Below are positions 58,904 through 64,000 of a stretch of DNA of 64,000 nt, piece after piece (the first letter of the stretch is position 1; each line of letters begins with the position of its first letter). The stretch covers positions 468,506 through 532,505 of the forward strand of contig WTPW01000065.1 of NCBI GenBank assembly GCA_009809945.1, in the 5' to 3' direction. The notes beneath the pieces are model-generated. The model did not search any database and had not been told where the DNA came from. It saw only the letters and a program-made list of their open reading frames with translations. This stretch comes from Gigaspora margarita (taxonomy: Eukaryota > Glomeromycota > Glomeromycetes > Diversisporales > Gigasporaceae). Made by a program: the position numbers and the translations under genes.

Positions 58904-61387
58904 ATATATTGATATAGATTTTAATCATAAATACATAATATGATGTTAATTATGATTATGCTATTGTTACAATAATCAATAATATTATCATTAATAAAAA
59001 TACTCCAGCAGTAACAGGCTTGTATATTTATATACAAATCAAGTACACAGCAGCCTTCTAGTTGAAAGCAATGAATGCAATAGATAAAGCTAGTATTAGC
59101 AACCCTAAATTTGTTAGATATTAATAGGATTTAGAAAAGGATTAATGAATGGTTCGTTTTAGAAATTTTAATACAAAGTTACTAGATATGAGAGCTTCAA
59201 GCTCAAAATATAAGAAACATAAAGGATAAATTAAGATTTTTTATAATTTTAGTTAATTCCTTTTATACAAAAACTACTAGTACTAGTAGATATTGTATAT
59301 CACTAAAGCTTCAAGTCTAAAAATATGCTGAATTTTTTTAACTTTAAATTTGCTTATAAATTACTTACCATTTTATTATTTTTATTTTTTTTTTAGTATT
59401 TTATTTATGTTGTTTATAGGCATTCTCAACTCACATAACTTTTTTATATTTGGCAGTAGCTTTATTTAAAGCAAATAGATTATAAAAAATGGATAGCTGG
59501 ATATTACAGCTGAATAACATGTTAAAATTGATAAAATCAGTAAATAGAGCAAAAGGAACAGGCAAAGTTATTGTTTTACTAGCATGTTTTCAAAGATTAT
59601 TTGTAACTACTACTTATTGGATAGCTTCTTTTTTTCTTTGTTTTTTGTTTTATTAATTTTTTTTAAAAAAATTCCCTCAGGATGTTTTATTAATTTTCAA
59701 ATAATAAGAATAATAAGAATTGTCAAATATCAATTGCAATTTTTATTTGATCATTTTTATTAAAGGCACGTTATTATGATTACTAGTTAATCACATTGAA
59801 AGCAATAATTGAAAAAATTTTAATTGCATCATTATTTGCTTATACAAATTGTTATCAAAAATTTTACATAAATATAATTATACCTAAACATAATTGTGAT
59901 CACTAGCTAATTACATCAAGAATGGGGCTTGAGAATGCTCTATATTTACTAAAAATAGAGCTTTGCAAAAACTATACCTCTGATTCTATGATTCTTATGT
60001 ATATTAGTTAGTATAATAATGCTATAACAATATAGTATTATAATATTTTTTAATGATATTAATATAGCATACATTATTTAACAATTACACGATTTGTTAT
60101 GCAGATCACTGGGGTAAAATTTTTAATATGAAATTTGAGTGATCGATATTCATATGATAGGCCTATTTTTAATAGTAAATTGCAATAGTAGGCTTTTTTA
60201 ATCACTATTTTCAGGGGTTTTTTAAAAGGAAACTGCACTCACAAGACAGATACAATTGCTTATCTATACAAATACTATATTGATTTGTAACTTTAACCAA
60301 GAAATAAATAAAGCCAAGAAAGATTATGCCCTCAAAAATAGCCTTTCCTTCTATTTTATAGTACTTGCAATGCAATAAACCTTCTGGCTTTGAAGCTTTT
60401 TAAGCAAAAAACCACATACTTGGTTAAGATTATAAATGCAAGGAATGTGAAAAGAATTCAGAACTATTATTGTTTTGGTTTTTCACACCTAAATCTCAAA
60501 CTAATATATTAATTATATACAATATTAGGGTAGCAGTCATGCTAAAACAAGAAAAATTAGATAAGTACATCCTAAAAGTTGAAATTTTTCTGGTTATTAT
60601 AAAGAATTCTTTTTAGTTTGAACATATGGTATCTATTTTGCACATGTTTAATTCTTTGACTGTTTATTTATATTGCTAGGATAATGAGTTTCAGAGCACT
60701 GCTAATATATATATATGAGTTATTTTGGATTGATACAAAATGATCACAACCCTTAATTATAGTTGCTCTTTCATATTTGTGCTATGAATATATCTGTAAC
60801 TATTTTAGCGCAAGAATTAGTTTTTTTTTGTTAAGGGCATTAACATTTTTAGTGAACAAATAGAAATAAAATGAAATTGGTATTATTTTATAATAAGAGA
60901 TACACTATAATATATTGTATTATTATAGAGGTTTTTATCACTATATTGAAATGATAGTTTTTTGCCTTTGTGCTAGTAATCGAACATGTTATATTAAGAT
61001 TGGCTATTATTATTTGTTCTTGTTAAAGAACAATTGTATTCAAAATATTCATCAGCAAATTTTATATATAGATATATATCGATTACTAACCAGTAAGATA
61101 TATATCGATAATTAACACCTCTGCCGATTATTATCGATAGTGATAGTAATTGATATATATCTGGTTAATCGATATATATCTAATATGATATCAATTCTGT
61201 AATTAATAATTATTATATTCACATAATCATGCTTTTTGCAAATTTTTAAATGTTTTACAGGTTTTCGCAAGGTTTTGCAATATTATAAAAATTTTTATTT
61301 ATTTATTATTATTATATATTATATTTTTAAATTAAATAATCAATATTTGCAACTTTCACAATTTAATATAAAATTATTTATTTATTT
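58904..61387. other. AT-rich region with one MITE
   Basis: No gene. Besides the element at 59417-59942 it holds a GATATATATCG-rich, partly palindromic tract (61060-61185). Frames at 60915-61115 and 61236-61487 are low-complexity and not called. Confidence 0.5.
59417..59942. mobile_element. TA-flanked inverted-repeat element
   Basis: Ends TAGGCATTCTCAACTCAC and GGGGCTTGAGAATGCTCTA are inverse with a few mismatches, flanked by TA. 526 bp, no ORF. Confidence 0.55.
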
Positions 61388-62655
61388 AGGAAATTGCTAT
61401 TTCCACATGGTATTTTGCTATTTCTACTATAGTTATACAAGATTTTCTATTTTTAGAATTAAAATAATATATCTAATTTACTTCTAACTTTAATTCTAAC
61501 CCTAACAGGACCCCGGACATCTTTCATATAGGTCATAACTGGATTTTGGCCAATTTTGATCTAATTTGCTGAAAATGTCAAAATATATTTACCTAAATAA
61601 CTTCCGATCCAGTAATCAGAATTGAATAAACTTTTGTTGTTGGATGCGCCTCACTGAGAGCTTCATTTTAAAAAAAAGTTCATTCAAATTGGACCACTGG
61701 ATGTCAAGATAATTGCCAAAAACTGTTTTTTTGCTTCTCAAATTTTGGGGGTTTTTGCTTGAATGTGTAACGTATGACCTCTGTACTATATGTCCGGGGT
61801 CCTACCCTAACCCTAACTCTAAAAACTAATAAGTAAACCTTCTTTGGCTTCTAATTGAAAGTTGTAGAGCTCATTTCCTGATTCTAATGGTAGTTAAATT
61901 TTAAAATCGGGCTAGTGGATCTCAAGATACTTGGGATCAAAGAAGAGAACATAAGGATCAGCAAATTCACTATTATACAAAGCTAGAAAAAGCTGTCAAA
62001 TGAAAAATCATGATTTGTGCAGAATTTTATTATGATAATTGGCTTTGGATTCTTAAGTAAAGTTATTCTTTGACTCAAAAAAATGTTAGTTTCTTAAAAC
62101 AGATTTTTTTATTTTCTTAGTAAAATATTTTATTACGATAAAAAAATATTTCAAAATGTATATAAAGAAAAACAAATTTAAGTTAGAAAAAAGCCATTAA
62201 CGAAAATTGTAATTTGCACAGAATTTTATTATTACAACTGACTTTTAGTTCTTAAGTAAAATTGTTCTTTGGCTCAAAAAATGCTAGTTTTTTAAAACAA
62301 GTTTTATTATTTTAGTAAAAATTTTCACTACGATAAAAAAACATTTTAAAATGTATGTAAAGAAATGAATAGTTTGTTTAATAGTGAATTTGCCGATTCT
62401 TATGTTCTCTTCTTTGACCCCAAGTATCTTGGGATCCACTAGGCCGATTTTGATGATTTAACTACCATTAGAATTAGAAAAATGAGCTCTACAACTTTTA
62501 ATTAGAAGCCAAAGAAAGTTTACTTATTAGTTTTAGGGTTAAAAGATAAAGTTAGAATATAATTTTATAATATATTATATTAATTCTAAAAATAGAAAAT
62601 CGTGTGTAACCATAGTAGAAATAGCAAAATACCATGGTGGAAATAGCAATTCCCT
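61388..62655. mobile_element. Fold-back element, long arms
   Basis: The left end AGGAAATTGCTATTTCCACA and the right end, its inverse with few changes, continue as arms of about 390 bp (CTTATTAGTTTTAGGG, GAGCTCTACAACTTT and TAAGAATCGGCAAATTC all have inverse partners). The left arm carries an inserted MITE (61507-61803). A direct repeat around TTTGCACAGAATTTTATTAT lies in the middle. Flanks are TTATTTATT-like low complexity, so the target duplication is ambiguous. No ORF. Confidence 0.7.
61507..61803. mobile_element. hAT-like MITE AGGACCCCGG, 8-bp TSD
   Basis: 297 bp with ends AGGACCCCGGACATCTTTCA and TATGTCCGGGGTCCT, flanked by ACCCTAAC (61499-61506, 61804-61811). It sits in one arm of the fold-back element; the other arm, lacking it, is the empty site. 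It is GC-richer than its surroundings. Confidence 0.8.
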
Positions 62656-63933
62656 TTATTTATTATTATTATATATTATATTATATTACATATTTTTATT
62701 ATATATTATTATAAAAAAAAATGAAAAACCAAAAAAAACCCTCTAAAAAAACATAACAAAAAAAAAACAAAAATGAAAAAATAGTAATAATTTTTAACTA
62801 CTTTCGCAATACTATTATATTAGCTCATATTCGCTACTTTTTGCAAAGTGTCAGAGAAGTTAGAGTTGTTGTTCTTGTAAGTACCAGAAAAGTCAGATCA
62901 TTTTCTTGCAAAGTTTCAAAGAAAGTCAGGAATAAATAAAATAAAATTAAAAAAATAAGTAAAAAAAAAAGAAAAACAAACAAAAAATAAAAATGTAAGC
63001 AAACTAAATAAAAAAAACAAAGCCCCAAATCTCTATTTCCCTGAAGTAAAGTTCATTTCTTGCAATTCAGAAATCGTTGAAGGTTTTCGCAATGTGCCAA
63101 AATAATAAAAAAATAAAAATTAAAGAAATAAGTAAAAAGAAAACAAACAAAAAAATGGAATGTAAGCAAACTGAATAAAAAAAAATATAAAAACCCAAAA
63201 CTCTATTTTTCTGATGTAGAGTTCGTGATAGAAATTGCTGAAATCAAGTTGTATATATTCTTGCAAAGTGGCAGAATAGTCTGGATTTGCTTGCAAAGTG
63301 TCAAAAAGCCTAGATTATTTTCCTCACAAAGTGCTAGAATATTAAAAAAAAATAAAAAAAATAAAAAACAAAAACAAAAAAAAACAAAAAACATCAAATG
63401 AAAAAATAAATGAAGCACTAACTAAACCTTTATTTCTTTAAAGAAGTATTCTTGGAAATTTATAAATTGCTAGAGAAAGCAATTGTGTGTTCTTGCAAAG
63501 TTTTGGAAGACTGAGATAGCTTGCGCAAAGTGGCAAAAAGTTGTTGGATTTCTTGTAAAATGCAGAAAATTTAGAGTTGGTGTTTTTGTAAAGTGTAGAA
63601 ATAAATAAAAAAAATTAAAAAATAAATAAAAGAACAAAATGAAAAAACAAAATGAAACTAAATGAAATTAAATAAAACTAAATGAAACCAAACCAAACCA
63701 AACAAACAAAAAAAAAACGGAAATGATAAAACAATGTAAAATTGATAGAAGATCTAAATTATAAACAAAAAAAAACAAAGATCTAATCTGAGCTTGTACT
63801 ATGATTATCAAAACATTTTGAAAGATTTTGAAAATATTAATCAAATGCACCCTTGGTATGATTCAGAGTAAAGATATACTGATCTAGCTTGATTTCCCAG
63901 TTCTAAAATATTTTGAAACAATTCAAAATATTA

Positions 63934-63978
<45 letters not shown>

Positions 63979-64000
63979 GAAAAGAAGAGAAAAGAAGAGA
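62656..64000. repeat. Degenerate repeat region with TTGCAAAGTG units, A-rich
   Basis: TCTTGCAAAGTGTCAGAA-like sentences alternate with long A-rich, AAATAAAT-type stretches. Recognisable blocks lie near 62830, 63040, 63250 and 63490, a spacing of roughly 200-240 bp. The window ends in a poly(A)/AAAAG tract (63936-64000). Minus-strand frames here encode F/L-rich low-complexity peptides and are not called. Confidence 0.6.

Overview
The window looks like a gene-poor, repeat-dense stretch of a fungal nuclear genome. It is very AT-rich, genes are split by short GT-AG introns, and four copies of an F-box plus tyrosine-kinase-like (TKL) kinase family are present. There is also a Helitron with a Pif1-type helicase, a LINE, a tRNA-derived SINE, solo LTRs and very many short inverted-repeat DNA transposons. 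Expanded TKL-like kinases, abundant Helitrons and this base composition fit an arbuscular mycorrhizal fungus (Rhizophagus/Glomus type). That assignment is inference from style, not from a marker gene.

Layout. 1-1244: 3' part of a Helitron (helicase C-terminus, 107-bp tandem repeats, a hAT-type MITE, terminal hairpin and CTAG). It ends exactly where a broken F-box/kinase copy begins (1245-2385). 4674-6548: the only intact copy of that family, a four-exon gene for a 461-residue F-box-kinase protein. 7-10.2 kb: nested MITEs. 11161-14616 (minus): second copy, with a frameshift and a lost splice acceptor. 14.6-24 kb: segmental-duplication flank, a 3.75-kb non-coding terminal-inverted-repeat (TIR) element and nested hAT-like and 3-bp-TSD elements (TSD, target-site duplication). 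24.0-33.3 kb: third copy (minus), split by a 5'-truncated LINE that is itself split by a hAT-like element; the downstream flank carries further nested elements. 33.7-34.9 kb: solo LTR containing a SINE. 36.8-39.3 kb: duplicated flank. 39343-43789: a 4.4-kb DNA transposon with 3-bp TSD coding for an unusual DDE-like protein with a cysteine-rich tail. 44140-45212: a 1.07-kb, almost perfect palindrome between TTAA sites. 45.6-64 kb: no intact gene; MITEs, a decayed hAT transposase gene on the minus strand (53.6-58.6 kb), a CpG-free putative LTR copy, a fold-back element and A-rich repeats.

How it fits together. Only the kinase at 4674-6548 is a convincing host gene. The second and third copies sit in the same orientation inside a large duplication (about 9.5-21.4 kb and 24.4-44.1 kb) that was later diversified by transposons. 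The duplicates give empty sites that date and delimit several insertions. DNA elements fall into three groups by TSD: 8 bp (hAT-like), TA (Tc1/mariner-like) and TTA/TAA with GG-starting termini (PIF/Harbinger-like by signature). The coding 4.4-kb element shares the last signature, so its protein may mobilise that group.
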